Shown here one piece after another: positions 1 through 13,100 of a DNA stretch of 64,000 nt (within the stretch, counting starts at the first letter, position 1; every line of letters begins with the position of its first letter). A program made the translations under genes and the position numbers. This stretch comes from Acanthaster planci (taxonomy: Eukaryota > Echinodermata > Asteroidea > Valvatida > Acanthasteridae). The stretch spans positions 722,622 through 786,621 of the forward strand of contig NW_019091428.1 in assembly GCF_001949145.1 (NCBI RefSeq), written 5' to 3'. The notes below the pieces were generated by a model, which did no database searches, had not been told where the DNA came from, and was given only the letters and a program-made list of their open reading frames with translations.

Positions 1-1596
1 TAGGCAAAAGGAGAATGGTCTATTGGATAATGAGATTTTTTTCAGAAGTCAAACAGTTTGAGGACGTGAAAATTAAACCGCCCACGTGTACGTCTGAGTT
101 TACCGTAACCACGACTGGGGCCGTGCGGTAACCAGCGTTTTCCACCGCATCAAACTCTTTGGAAACAATGCACGCGTGTAACCTCCCGCCTGACATTTCA
201 GTCACGATTAAACAAACAAGTTGTTGAATTTTGCACCTCGCCCAGTCGCCCACTAGACGATCTGGTTCCGGGGCCCTTTCTTCCTCAGTCTCTGGGCAGG
301 TATTTATAATCCTTGCACTCGGCGTTATCTTGTTGGCACCAACTTTCAAGGGGCAAAGTTGAAGTTCAGCCTTGTTGTCTTGGTTTGTCCGGTCGGTGGG
401 GCCTGCACCGGCGAGCAAAAGCGCACTAGGCGCGCGTGCATGGCGTCGTGGCAGACTCGTGCAAACGCCGCTCCCCGTGTGACTCTGATCACTCCCAGCT
501 CCCTTTCTGCTAAAAGTTGTCAATAATGCACTTGTCATCACTCGCGAATCCATAGGGGCAAACTGGTGCCACCCTCCTCCAAAGGAGATTCTTTCGAAAA
601 ATATTGAGAAACTAGATGCTGGGGGAAGAAATGCCACAAAAGGCTTGGATATCCCTCCAATCCCCCCCCCCAGTAAAAAATGGTTCTGGATTCATCCTTG
701 TTTGTCATAAACTCCCCGAACATGAAACCTTTCCAACTGGCTTTGTTAAGCTTATAGAGTAGGATCATCGCGTGTGCACTTAAGGCCTGAGGTCTCTTTT
801 GATGTAAAGAAAAGGGGGGGGGCTCACCAGCAAAGCACTTGACCATTTCCGGGTCACTATTCCGAATGCGCATGCTCTTTAATCATATAGAATGTCGGAA
901 TTCAGTCAAGAACTACTTTCGCCTGAAAAAGATGTGTTGCAATAAAAATTGCTGATAATTCCTACCCTCGAAGCAGTGCAAAGTCCAGTCCTTTAAAACC
1001 CTTCCCAATCCGCCTATCTCCGTGCTCATCGACGCGAAATGAGGAGCACCGGGCTTCTGCGAATATATCCGATCAGCGCCAAATCGATAGCAGGTTTAAA
1101 CTGCACGATGAAATTGAAGAAAACACGTCCCGCCTCAGATGAAGTCAGAGGTAAAGATTTCAATGGTCGGGAACAAAAATTGATCCCTGGAGCATGAGCC
1201 GTATCTCTTTCCTTTCTCCGAAGGGAAACCGTTCGATGGCTATAAAGCTATTCTTATTTGAAAAGTCTTCGTTCATCCTCCCAAAGTCAATCGTCCCTAA
1301 GTTGAGTGACTTTCTGCTAGTGCATAATGATCGCTCAGGCATTGACCTGTTTGGGTCGATATATCAGAGATTCGCCCCAACCACGCCCGCTTGCTCACTG
1401 AAACCCATTCGCAAGAAGTCGCGTTCTCTGGTTGAGGTGTCAGCATAATCACTGGCCTCCGTTCAAATTTGTATAATTCGTTACTTGGCGGTGAAACCGG
1501 TTCTCCTTTTACTCCCAAAAAAACCCGGAATGCTGCACAAAATCACAGACACCCTTTGTATGCGTGCATGATCAAGTTAAAAAAAGAGGTTCATCT

Positions 1597-1634
1597 CTGC
1601 ACTGGCGAGAGTCCTTTGGCTATCGCCAGTGCAG
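1597..1634. repeat. Perfect 12-bp stem hairpin
   Basis: CTGCACTGGCGA at 1597-1608 is the exact reverse complement of TCGCCAGTGCAG at 1623-1634, with a 14-nt loop. It lies in non-coding DNA upstream of the Hes-like exons. Function unknown; too short to call a microRNA precursor. Confidence 0.6.
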
Positions 1635-4600
1635 TGGTGACTCCTTTTAGTTAAAGAGCAAATACATGCAAAGAAAAAAAATGTGCATCCCTTCAGGTTA
1701 TTTCCTCCTATCCTTTCAAAACGAAGTTAAAGGTTTTGACGCCAACACCTTTCAAGCTCGAATTTTTTTCAAAGATATATTTACATCCATACTAAAAAGC
1801 GCCCTCGTGTGCCCTTAGGATTCCCTGTTTCTATTGGCGAAAATTTTTTATCACGCACGTTCAGTGACATTTCTTGAAAATGCAGTCGTTGGTTTGACAA
1901 CAACTACTGCCTTCTATAAGACCGAATGCAGTGCCTAGGCCTACATGATTTTATGTCAGCACTGTATTATTACGCTGCCGTTTGTTTTGTTGAGGACAAA
2001 CTGAGAAAAGGCACCAGAGGTAGTTGGTCCGTATAATTCGATAAGCGTCAGTTTAAGTTCTCGGCCATCATTCCAAGATGAGTGAATGGTCGGTTTCTCC
2101 GGAATCAAGTTGGCGCAATTTGTAAAATTGCGGATGTCGCAAAGCAAAAGGTACCTTTTACCTAAATGATCGATATTTCGTATCGATTCGGCTTTCATTA
2201 TATCGGCCGAGGGCTGGAATTATTGAATAAATAACCGAGGTGTGTTTACCATGTGCACGGCGCAAGGAATCTTTTCACAAAGGAAAAATTTCGGATTTTT
2301 TTTTAATACATGTGTTCCGTCGCAAAAGGTCCAGTGGTTGCGATGCTTGTTCTGTTTGGTGTTTTGTACCCAGTTTGCCGTCCTGGTGTTGAGGCCAACT
2401 CGCCCGGAAACTGAATAGCAGTCTGGTCACTGGGCAAGCACAATGCACGCCCCGATCTGATCTCCCACTAATTTTTGTTCTCCCCTCTTTTCACGATTTC
2501 ACGCTGGAGTAAACCGTTTTCCAAAGGCGCAGCAATACCCCAGTCACCGCACAGAAGCCCGATGCAGTGAGTTTTTGTGGACGGGCAAGAGCTGAAGAGG
2601 GCTCGTCGTGTTTGGTCGAACCCATGCTTGCTTGTTTGCGCGCGAACAATCGGGAGAATGTGTTCCGTGAACCGGAACACTGTTCTCCCCCCCCCTCCCC
2701 GGCAGGCGGGATGTCGAACGCGTGCCTAGAGAGAGTTTTCAGAGCTTTCACCAAATGAGCAGGGGGTTAATCATAACACACGCAATGATATTAACGCGCA
2801 GTTTAATAAGTACCGGGGGAACCGCCATGCACGCTTAAATAAACCAGCATCCAAGTTACGGATCGTAAACTTCAATACCGAGCGAATTAATCCTATTTAT
2901 AAATTGAAATGCATAATGTATGCCGTCTGAATGGTACCATCACTCCGATAGCCTCGCCGTGTCAGTGAGTTGAGCGTAATGGCCAAGAAAAAGCAATTTA
3001 CCTGCATGTCTCTCCTGGCTGGCCAGGCGAACCACACGGGATTAAATTCACCCCAAGCCCTTCACTTTAAAAGCTCTTTATTTTGTACGTGCAGCGTGTG
3101 TATCCGCATGCTTGCAGAAATCATTGCATTATCACCAGCGGAACTGCCTGCCTTGCTGGTCAGAATTAACCCTGATGTCTCACAGATCCTCATCCAGAGA
3201 TTGAGCTGAAATAACCAACAGACAGGCAAACAGTCATTACGTGTTACTCGTGGGGGTCAGTCTTCTGTTTTTTTCAAATCTCGAGACCAAATTATATAAT
3301 AGAAGCAACGAAATTCTTGTTCTTGTTTGTTGGCTGGCGCGAGTGCACATTAAAAGATGAGGATTTATTTTAATATTCGATACTTCCTCGTCCGTTTTAA
3401 AGACATCTATTTGTGTAGACTACAAACAGACGAGCTCACAAACAAATAAGCACACTGTTTCTTAACGTCCTCCTGATGCCGTCAATGAAGAACATGTACG
3501 TCTTCGATGACATACAGTTTGAAAAACACTTTTTTGACTGGTCGTATCCAGAAGGTCATCCTGGCTATTGACAGCGTTTGGATGGCATCGATGCTTTCCC
3601 CAGAGATTCCTGAATTGAAAACGGTCTTTTTGGAACTCCCACATATTGACGCATGCTGATTCAAGCTAAGTTATTTCCTCTCAACTATTGGCTAGATGCT
3701 TTTCACGGAATTGTTTATCAGCTAAAGCGAATAGACGATATCTGTTCATGGAAGAATAAAAACAGCTCTCAGAATTCTAATTTTCAAGAGAGCACACCCT
3801 CGACGGGAGATTTCGAAACCTTGTTTAATTTAGCGTATTTGTGTTTAAAATGAACAATAATTCAGGAAATATTCTTTGAATGTGAGGCTTGTTTGCGTGC
3901 TTAGTTTCATTCAACCCAAGTCTTTAAGCATAAAGGTCTCGACTCACTTTAGGCCAAGTTGCTATCGGACCTGAGGGAGCAATATATTTATGACCTCGTT
4001 GTTTTCCACGTGTGCTCTTGTAACACTTCGGCATGTTTATCGTCCCAAGCGCACTCCAAACCTCTCTCATGAGTAACGATCTCCATTGAGATATATTGCA
4101 ATGTTCGTGAAAGACACAGACCGTGTACCCGAAGTTCGCTCTTGCATCTTCTTGTCTTGTCGCTGTTTCGATGACAAGAGGTCTCCAGATATATTTCGCT
4201 TGACATCACTGACTACACTTAGGCCTACTGAGAACTACCGGGAATGGAAGAAGTCAGAACTATTTGACCATGAATATTAACAACATGGTCACTGCCGATA
4301 AGGGCGCATCGGAGTAGAAACTGTCTTGTCATTTTTTAAACAGTCGTCAGAGCAATTATGATCGACTATCAGGTGTCTCTTGACCACTGGTCACTCGGCG
4401 AAAATGAATTCCAGGGTGTCAGAAGAAGGGTTTTACGAATTAGCCCGCGTGTTTGCTACCGCGGTCAGCTGAGGTGGCGCGTGGGTCGGACGACGGCGGT
4501 AAGTCGAACGCCCTGCGCTAACCTAGCTGGACTTGGCCCTTCCTGGCCCCTCAGGAGAATGACCAGGATATATAGGACACTCGTCGAGAGGAGTTGGCAC

Positions 4601-6529
4601 CTTTTCCATCAAAATACGATGTTTTTTCAGTGCTGTGACGTTCAACGGGATCAGCTGCCAAAGTGTCAGACTGCCGTAATTATAACAAAATGCCAAAGTG
4701 GTAACGGTCAAACGAAAGTTGATCACTCTCCAACATCTGCACCTACTTTACCAGGCTGATGTTACTCTTCGGCAAGAAGTAAAATCAGTAAAATCAAACC
4801 GGATCATTTTACTTTTTGAATGTTGGTATATGAACCACTTACACATCCCGGACTCCACAATGTTCGACTTGGCCTTGGACCCGTCAGTTAATGCAGTGAT
4901 CCCCGTAGATAGATCGGGTTATTTCATTTAATTATTTGTTTATTTATGTGAAAGTTTTGAGCTGAATGGTGCAACGGACGAGGAAGTATCGGTAGATATT
5001 TTGCTATAAAGTTGTGAGTCGGGTCAACGGAACATGCTCACAAAATCGAACGCGACCGCGTCGCGCAACTCGACAGCTTAACATCTGAATAAATCATTTC
5101 CTAATTCAGACTTCATAATTTTACAGTTCCCCGCTTTACACGACAGGCAAAAAAATTAAATTGGCAAAGAACAGGGATGAAACCGGCACAGGGGCTATGG
5201 GTGTCAAATTTCATTACCAGTAAACGGCACAAGAAGACGGCATTCTCTTCTTTTGTGAGCGGTAAAGGTCGAGAGAGCCTAGCCTGGGTAGAGGCTCGTT
5301 TTTGTTCCACATACCGGGATCTTTTTTACAGCTTGGGGAACCCCAAGGATCCTCCAGGCGAATAAGGGAGATGAATCATGTCGAACCAACGCATTTCCAT
5401 GCGCGGCAACTTCGGGAGATGGAGATTTTACGCTGGGGTATTAGGTTGCTTTATTTCCCCGTAAGCAACGGTGAAACATAACCGAGCAGGGCCGGGTAGA
5501 AAAACTCGATGAAAATGTTACGCTGAAGGTTGCTTGCAGAGATGTTCTTACATTTTGAGTTGCTGATGGTTCTGCATTGCATGCAAGGCGGGACTGGAGT
5601 GCTCCAAATGATGATATGAACCGCTGCTAGTTAGCTGACCGTTTTTTGTCTGCCTGTTGTTAGCGACCTCTTTTAGATTCTTCGCCTTTTCAAACACGAG
5701 AGGGCCACGCGCAAATTAATTAAGGCACATGAGGCCGATGTGCAGAATCACGGGAACACGCGATCCATCGTCCCGACAAAAACTATCATACGACACACGC
5801 TGTGTAATTGCCATGGGGCCCGAAGGCATTATTGCTCTTTACACGGAGCAAGGAACCGCCGACAATATGCAGCCGATTGGAAAAACATGGCCCACAAAAG
5901 AGCCGGATCCCTTAGCCGAGTAATTGGGAGCAATTTAACGCCGGTTAACGCATGTCACTGAGCCTCGCTTTGGAAGAGTTAATTGACCTGCGCAATCCCG
6001 GGTTTGCCCTGAGGTCAGTGAAGTAAGATCGGAGTTCACTTGCTTGATGACCTCATGAGGTCAATCCCATTTAGCTAGTGTTGTTACAATGTTGTTCTCA
6101 TGCTCTCTTTTTGTGTGTGTCTGATACAAGTCGCGTCGAGTTCCAGAAGCCCCATTTCAGGTAATTATCACATACAATGGATGAAACGGGACGCCCTTTT
6201 CACAAGTTTTAGTCCTAGTTTTGAGGCAGTTTGAAAAAAGAGCCAGGCCCCTCAAAAAATCCAGGTCTTTACAACTGACTCTGTCGGACGTTTGCAAATA
6301 ATTTGGGGCGTGGTCCAGGGTCATAAAGTTCCCTTTCCTGATATTCCTGCATTCCAGTAATTTGCCATGCAGTTGCAGGTATTTGGGGATAATATCACGC
6401 TCGTAGCGAAGGCTAGTCACGTAGACAAGATAAAACTTGTTTTGTCCAAGTGGCTGTAAGGAGAATTCACTTGTCTCAGAGACAAGTTTTCAGTGCTTTC
6501 CAAGAGCTTGTGAATCAAACATGCTTAAT

Positions 6530-6575
6530 CCGATGGGATTTGAACCGCAGGCTAACTACTGGGCCAGTCGAGGTT
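6530..6575 (-). repeat. tRNA-like SINE remnant (B box), minus strand
   Basis: Read on the minus strand, this stretch has a polymerase III B-box-like core, GCGGTTCAAATCCC at 6535-6548, preceded by a segment resembling the anticodon arm of a tRNA. No complete cloverleaf can be drawn, so a decayed tRNA-derived SINE head is more likely than a functional tRNA. It abuts a stretch dense in CTTGTC/GACAAG words (6425-6790) that may be the rest of the element. Confidence 0.4.
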
Positions 6576-7030
6576 GGATCGTTGGTTTGAATTGATACGG
6601 CAGTGCAGTAGGCACCTCAGTTGTCGGTATTACAAGACAAGGGCAACACATCAGTTGTTTTCAATGCAATGTTCTTGTCTTCAGGCTCCAGACTCTTGTC
6701 AAAAACCTGTCAAAATATTGTCAAAAACTTGTCTGTATGACGGACGTTGCTTGTACCGGTATATTCCAATGACAAGAGTTGTAATCTTGTCAGTACAGTG
6801 CGCATAAAATAACCCATGTAGGCCTATCCAATGTTTTCAATGCATCGTCTGAAATTTTTGATTTTATCACCTGCTTTTAGCTGTAGTGTTTTCAATTCAC
6901 CTTTGCACTAATGCTGTTCATCTCTCTTTGAGGAGTCGTGGTTATTGGTACTCTTTTCCGACGACCTCAACTCGGTCTTTCGCAGTATCACGTATTTTCT
7001 CCTGTATTCTCGTGTTTCCCCATCTTGCAG

Positions 7031-7136
7031 CATGGATCTAAGACGGGCGAGCAGATAGACCTGTTACAGTCGGCGGTGGACTACCTCAAGTCTGTCCAAA
7101 CCTCGTCCTCTGTGGATCAGCTATCCTGGTCGACAG
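7031..7136 (+). CDS. Hes-like exon: bHLH loop and helix 2
   Basis: A 106-nt exon (35 codons plus 1 nt) bounded by CTTGCAG before 7031 and GTAAGA after 7136. It encodes HGSKTGEQIDLLQSAVDYLK and a short Ser-rich tail. The hydrophobic spacing I-LL---V-YL--V matches helix 2 of Hes/Hey factors. The usual Glu-Lys before the helix is altered to Gly-Glu-Gln, so the domain is divergent. Its final G plus AT from 20997 makes an Asp codon. Confidence 0.75.
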
Positions 7137-10100
7137 GTAAGAATTATATTGTTGGAAATGGGGAGAAGGGGGAACAATCGTGAACAGAGTCCTTCAGAGT
7201 TGTAACGAGTCACTTCACTTTATATTTTTGTCATTGTAACGTAAAAACTCGAGTCGAGTCGTCGAAAATTGTGAGTCATTGATTTGAGTCAATACAACTC
7301 CGCAGCCCTTCCTATACTCTGCGAAAATGTACCATGATTCATTTTACAGCGTTTGTACAAAATAAACACAACAGGCCTAGAACTGCAGTCAACAGAGCTT
7401 AGTGCGTATTTAACTGGCTCGTTAATCTCAAAACCTTTCGAGCGCGAATGTCATAGAGCCTGTACGCACGGTGCTGCGCATGTCAAACAGCACATTTAGC
7501 CATTGCCTGTAGCCATGGTGTGGAATGCACAAGGGTTTATCCACTATGAACACAGGGTGAGGGCTCCCCTCGGTTTCTCTGTTTTCTCAGAATGACGCAA
7601 TCTACATTCAGCATGTTCAGAATTCACATTTTGGCATGAACAGAAAAAAGCCCTTTTTAGCTTGATATATGGTTGAGCTCTGAAGACAAATGACACTGCG
7701 TTCGATGTCGATGCTTCCATATTTATTTGAACAGATAAAATCAGAGAAAACATGTTTTCCTTTGGGATGCTCTTTAATGTCACACTTCAAGGTCCTGTTA
7801 TAATCATTTTTGACAGGTTAAAAATCGTGGGTCCTGCACTTGTAATAATTATCAGACCGTGGAAATTGGTGCTGTGATTTTTTTCTATTGCTCCGATCTG
7901 AGAGGATGTTATGATGTCAGCTGATAGTTCCAAAAGTTGAATATTTGCCCCTGTCAAATTTTCACATGCCCCGGTGCAAACCGCGATCATAATGACTTCC
8001 TCTCAACTTGGCAATAAATTGACTCCATAAATAAGTTTCCTTGTAGATTTTACGCTCACAAAGAATTGAACATTACTATTCTAAAACATCGTCCCAAAGT
8101 GACGGATCAACTCAGCTTTAACCTCGTGTTTGAAATTGCTTTACGTGCTGCGATCACCTGGTGTTTTCATCCGTGTCGCGGATATTTTCGAGCTACGCAC
8201 GATCATCCGACGCGCCGCGCGCGGTATGCACTGACCCCCCGGTCCATCTCGCCCGTCAAATTTTATTTTGGCGTGGCAGCTCGGGCAAGTTGTCACGTCG
8301 TGCGGCCGTGTCGGAAACAACCGATCAGATGTCTGAAGAATTCCTTTCTTTTCCTGCCGTGCTGAGCTCGCTGACCTCGGAACTCGACGGAGAGCATGTC
8401 GTCTGCGCCCGCCACTGGCTGTGCGAGCCGACAGGTACATAGTTATTACCGAAGAGCTGACGTTTTTTTTGGGTCATGATTGACTGGCATGATTTTCTTG
8501 CCAACGACGCCCGTCTATGCCCCTTCGATGTGTTTGTATCAGGTTATTGTATGCGGCTCGTCGCTTGTGTTAATCAAAGAAATAGGAGCCGTGTGCAACA
8601 TCCTGAAATGCAGCTTTCTCGTGGACAGATTTGGAAGATGGAAGAGTGGTCTCTTATTGACCACTAACCTGTGGCATTTATCACAGATTTGACAGTTGCA
8701 GTGGATTTAAGAATGCATAAACATGATCGCTAGGAACACTGTCCACTGCATACTGTGATTGTTAAATGCATCAAGTGGTATGGATTATAAACGCCAGACA
8801 GAACATTGTGAGCCGTTCAAGTGACCAAGGCACGGAAGCACACGGGGAAAGATCTGTCTTTCTGGCGAGGTTTAATGCCATCAAAAGGAAGAAATTTGAT
8901 CTTCGCCGGATAACGAACTGCCTTGCAGGGATGACGAGGTAAACCTTGCCATTTTCGCCACGCTGTATAACAGCTGTCGTTTTAATTTTTTCCCACATCC
9001 CGGCTTCGCTCTGTCGTCAATTTCAGGCTTCAAGTGCAACGAATTCAATCCCCTGATTTAGGACCCTCCAGCTCACAGGCATCCCCTCTCTCAGTGTTAC
9101 GAAAACATGAAATTGTGCAATATGAGGTCGAAGTTTAGAGTGAGCGTTCTCTTGTTTCCAACGGCAAACGCTGGCAATGGATCGGTGAGCTTTCGATGCA
9201 GCTGCGGCAGAAAGACTGGGAAAGCGATCATAACGATACGATGTCAGACGCTTCAAGGGCGTTGTGTGTTTCTTTACGCGTGTCAGGGTGTGGTAATAAA
9301 GTCACGCACGTCCCCAGTCCGTATGGATGGTGGAACGTGAACGGAATTTCAACCTGCCGCGTTGAAAAGTTGACAAGGCTTGTAAGTTGTAGAAATGCTA
9401 TACATCATTACATGTTTATATATTTACAGAACCAAAAGGAATACTTGTAGCGGTGTTGGCAATGCTCGTAATTATGGCGATGGTCGCGTCGTTTTTCCAT
9501 CATGCGTATTCGTTGTCGGAATACGTGCAAACATCGTGTTGACAGTGGAAGCTGATGCTACATTTTAAGAAAGTGGTGCTGTACTGTAATTGCTGAAGTG
9601 AAAATATCATTGCACTGATACTGAGCAGAGCGACGACACGTCGCAAAGACGAAAAGTGGAAGGGATGTGTCCACCAATTTAAGCTATTTGTGAATTGTAT
9701 AAACATTACCACCGAAAATTGTTTTTCATTCACTGAACAGGTGTTCGCTAAGAAGAGAGGGGCAAGGGGGTTGTTTACGGCAGTCACACACAGCGGCCCC
9801 TAACTCTTTTATTCCAACGCCTCGTTGTATTGTCGAACAAGATGGCTACATGACCAAACGTGACCCGTCTGGTCGGCGGGGATACAACTGCCAAAGGCCC
9901 ACATCAACATCCTTGACCTCACAGCCGAGCATTAATTTTTTGCAAGATTCCTCGGAATGCAGGGTTTTTTTTCCTTAACAAAAAAAGACACGCCCCCCGC
10001 CGGCAGGGCCCAGCACCCCAGCGGTGGAGAGACTGCCCCCGAAATTACGTGTACAGGCTGTGGCTTGCACCAATTTTCTCAAGTCGGCCCCCGGTAAAAT

Positions 10101-13100
10101 GGAAGCAAGTATAGACCGAGGGGAAAAATCGGGGACAGAAAAGAATTCGGCTGAATTGGGATGTGAGATAAGCTCTTGCTGTTGGTCCTTTTTGTTGATG
10201 ATATACACCTCAGCCTTCGAGCCTTCGAGTGCACAATCTCTGAAAGTGCGGTCCAATTTGATTATTATTATTTTTGGGGGGGGTGAGTGTGGGCAGAAAT
10301 CGACCCGAGATTACATCCGGGTGCAGGTCACGGATACACTCTGAATGGGAGCATTATTATACACCAGGACACTTTACCCCTTCTTGCAAAGATCGCTCAG
10401 TGAATTTTGTACCGAATTGCTTTTCCAGATGTGGGCATTTTCAACAAGAAGACACGGCAGGTGACGTGGGTCGAAGGCGCGCTCACGTCCACGCGATGAG
10501 ACAGCGCTCGATCACCCCTCTACCTCCTTCGATCGATTAGCCTTAGCAAGTAGCCAATAACTATCGATCCCAGACTGAAAAGAAGTCGGCAGTAATTGCT
10601 GGTATATAGTTAAGTGCCCAATATGCCCCGAGGCTGCAAAAAAGGGGAAACGACGAGCAGTTTTCTTAAAATGGCTGTTGCGTCAGTCTTGCATTTCAAT
10701 GTCTCGGATGTCTCCCACTGGATGTTCAGTCATCCTGAGTGTGGTAAAATTAATTAATAAAATGTGTCTAAGATTACGTTGTAATCAGTACGTTCTTAGA
10801 ATTAAAATTTTTCTCTAGAGGGGTTTTCCTTTTTCTTTCCTTTTATGCGAACATCATCCATATCTGCCTCGATCAATTCACGGAGATATAAACACCGATT
10901 TTCCAAAGATGCATCTTGGACTCGGTAAATCTCACCTTGACAGTTTCAACTTTGCCACGGAGATGACGGGCCGGGGCTCGTAATCCAGCGATGGGGAGGC
11001 GAATTGAAAGGCAGTCGGCGAAAGCGAAAGCGAGCTCCTAATCTTCCTACGCGTGACGCATTTTGGTCATGCATCACACGGGGCGAACTTACGACCGTGC
11101 AAAGTAGGGAGCTTTCAACTTAGGAACCGGGGCAAACAACTCATCAGCCCCCACGTGAGCCTGCGAAGTTTACCGGTCTTAAGTCGTCGTTGTTCCTCCT
11201 ACGGCCATCCCCGTATCGATTCCTTACTTTTCGTGGTATTCTTTTGTGCTGTCGAAGTGCTATTGATTATCTGTCCCCGATTTTTGTTGGAGATTAAAAA
11301 AAAACAAAACAAAATCATCAACTTCAGGCATTGGCAGCAACTGTACAAAAAGATCATTGTTGATATCGAGCAAAACCCAAGACTACGATCCGGGAGAACT
11401 GACCTTGTTGGAATCACTGACGCACCAGAACGGCCACAAAGGAAGCAAACGCCCCCGGAATTACGGCAGAAAAAAAACCAGATCGATCGGTTCGCAATTA
11501 TGTAAACTCTGGCAATATACTTCAGATCGCGTCACCGGTGCAATTGTTAAAATGCCGCAAGTGCTCACTGACATTTAAACTACCGCCCACAACTTCACAT
11601 TTCCTTTTACACCGAAAAAATAAAATGTGTTTCTTGCTTACATCCTCCCTGGACAACAGCAGGCCGCATTACTGTAGTTACAATGGTGACCTTTAAGATC
11701 GCATGCAACGTGTGTTGGATCCGCTGAGTGAAATGTGACGGCCGTTGACTTTGACAATGCCGTGTGCTCATAGAAGCTTTGACATTGTCACCGCTACGAG
11801 TAGACCGTTTCGAGGTTTTGCTAAATCGAAATGGACAAGATTCAGTTTGTGTTCCTTTCGTCAGCCGCACTCCCGACAAAATTATTCGATTCCCACGCTC
11901 AAGTCTTTGAGCGTGGGAACTCCTGTCTGCTGATGCCACCAGCCTGCATGAGATGGAGAAGACCAAGGTGGCTTTGTGGCTTAACCGACAAACCGACGAT
12001 GTTTGAAGATATTTCTATCCAGAGATGATCACCCCTCAAAAAAGTCATGAGGCCCATCGCCATTTGGAATATTGATGCCTACAGTCCCTGTTGGAGGGCC
12101 CCGATTTGTCCAATATTTTCCAGAAGACAACTTGAAATTCCTATCGGTAGCTTCCATCCTCCTCCCCCACCAAAAGAATTCCCAGTCCAAGCGCCAACAG
12201 GGAATTATTGATAGCATGCAAATCGTGATTTGGTCCGCACTGGTCGGGGCCTTTTTACCAAGCCTGCAACCATAGGTAGATTGCCAAGGTTAAAACCATT
12301 ACGGAAATTAGTCACGGTTCGAGATTATGAGCGACTCGTCGCGTCCTCACTTCCGCCAGCTCATCTTGGCGATGTCTTCTAATGTCGATCAGAAAGCTTT
12401 TAATCCTCCGGCCCCTTACCACAGGGGCTGTCCCTAATCTCTGACTAATGCAGCTTCTTCAGTGCCAACCTCTTCAAGGAGGTTTACACGGCACATTGTC
12501 TGGGTAAACCCAAGTGTCAATTGGAGAAGTAGATACATTTTTGGACAGATGGTGCAAGTGTCTTGCCCAGGGTAATTGCAATTTGTCCACATTAAAATTC
12601 TCAAGGGATCTTGAAAAGCTGACTAGAAACGTAAGATGTCCTTTCGTACCCTGGGCCCTTGACGAGAAGATTACAAAGGATTAAGCCAAGGGATTTGCCC
12701 ACATCGACAAGCGTAATGAGTTTATTTTATGTTTTGCATGTATGTAAAAAAATCTGCTCTGGACTGTTCCTGAAATATGACACATAGATGGCCACGGGAA
12801 CTAGAAATGATTTCAGACTAAAATTTACGGTTCGCAAAACGCTGTGGATTATTTCTTTAAAAGTGGATATTATTTCTGGCTCACTTTTTGCACGATACTT
12901 TAGACTTCTGATGCCAAGCGTTACGCTCAATCGCTGATAGCATAGAGCTCAGCCAGGCCCAACCAAACCGTTTGACCGTGTCGCTCCGCAGCGTTACGCG
13001 GCTCCAGCGAAAAAAAAACATACCGATTATTCGCCCTCGACTAGCGCTTCGTACACATGCCTCCATCGTCACTGGCGAAATGCAACGCACCTTCGAGCAC

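Larger units (their letters stand above)
1..7030. other. No supportable exon; upstream flank or intron of the Hes-like gene
   Basis: I see no exon I can defend in these 7 kb on either strand. The first half of the bHLH domain (basic region plus helix 1) should lie upstream of 7031, but I searched for its Arg-rich, Arg-Ile-Asn-type signature and did not find it. It may be outside the window or too divergent to see by eye. Local structures noted: a hairpin at 1597-1634, a tRNA-like box at 6535-6548, and a cluster of CTTGTC/GACAAG words at about 6425-6790. The longest open frame is on the minus strand from 637 to 20; it starts at GTG, has its first ATG about 28 codons in, and matches nothing I know. 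Confidence 0.5.

Noticed and set aside
1597-1634. MicroRNA precursor
   Set aside because: A 12-bp stem with a 14-nt loop is far too short.
11053-11505. 150-codon plus-strand frame
   Set aside because: No domain, mixed composition with poly-Lys from an A run; likely chance.
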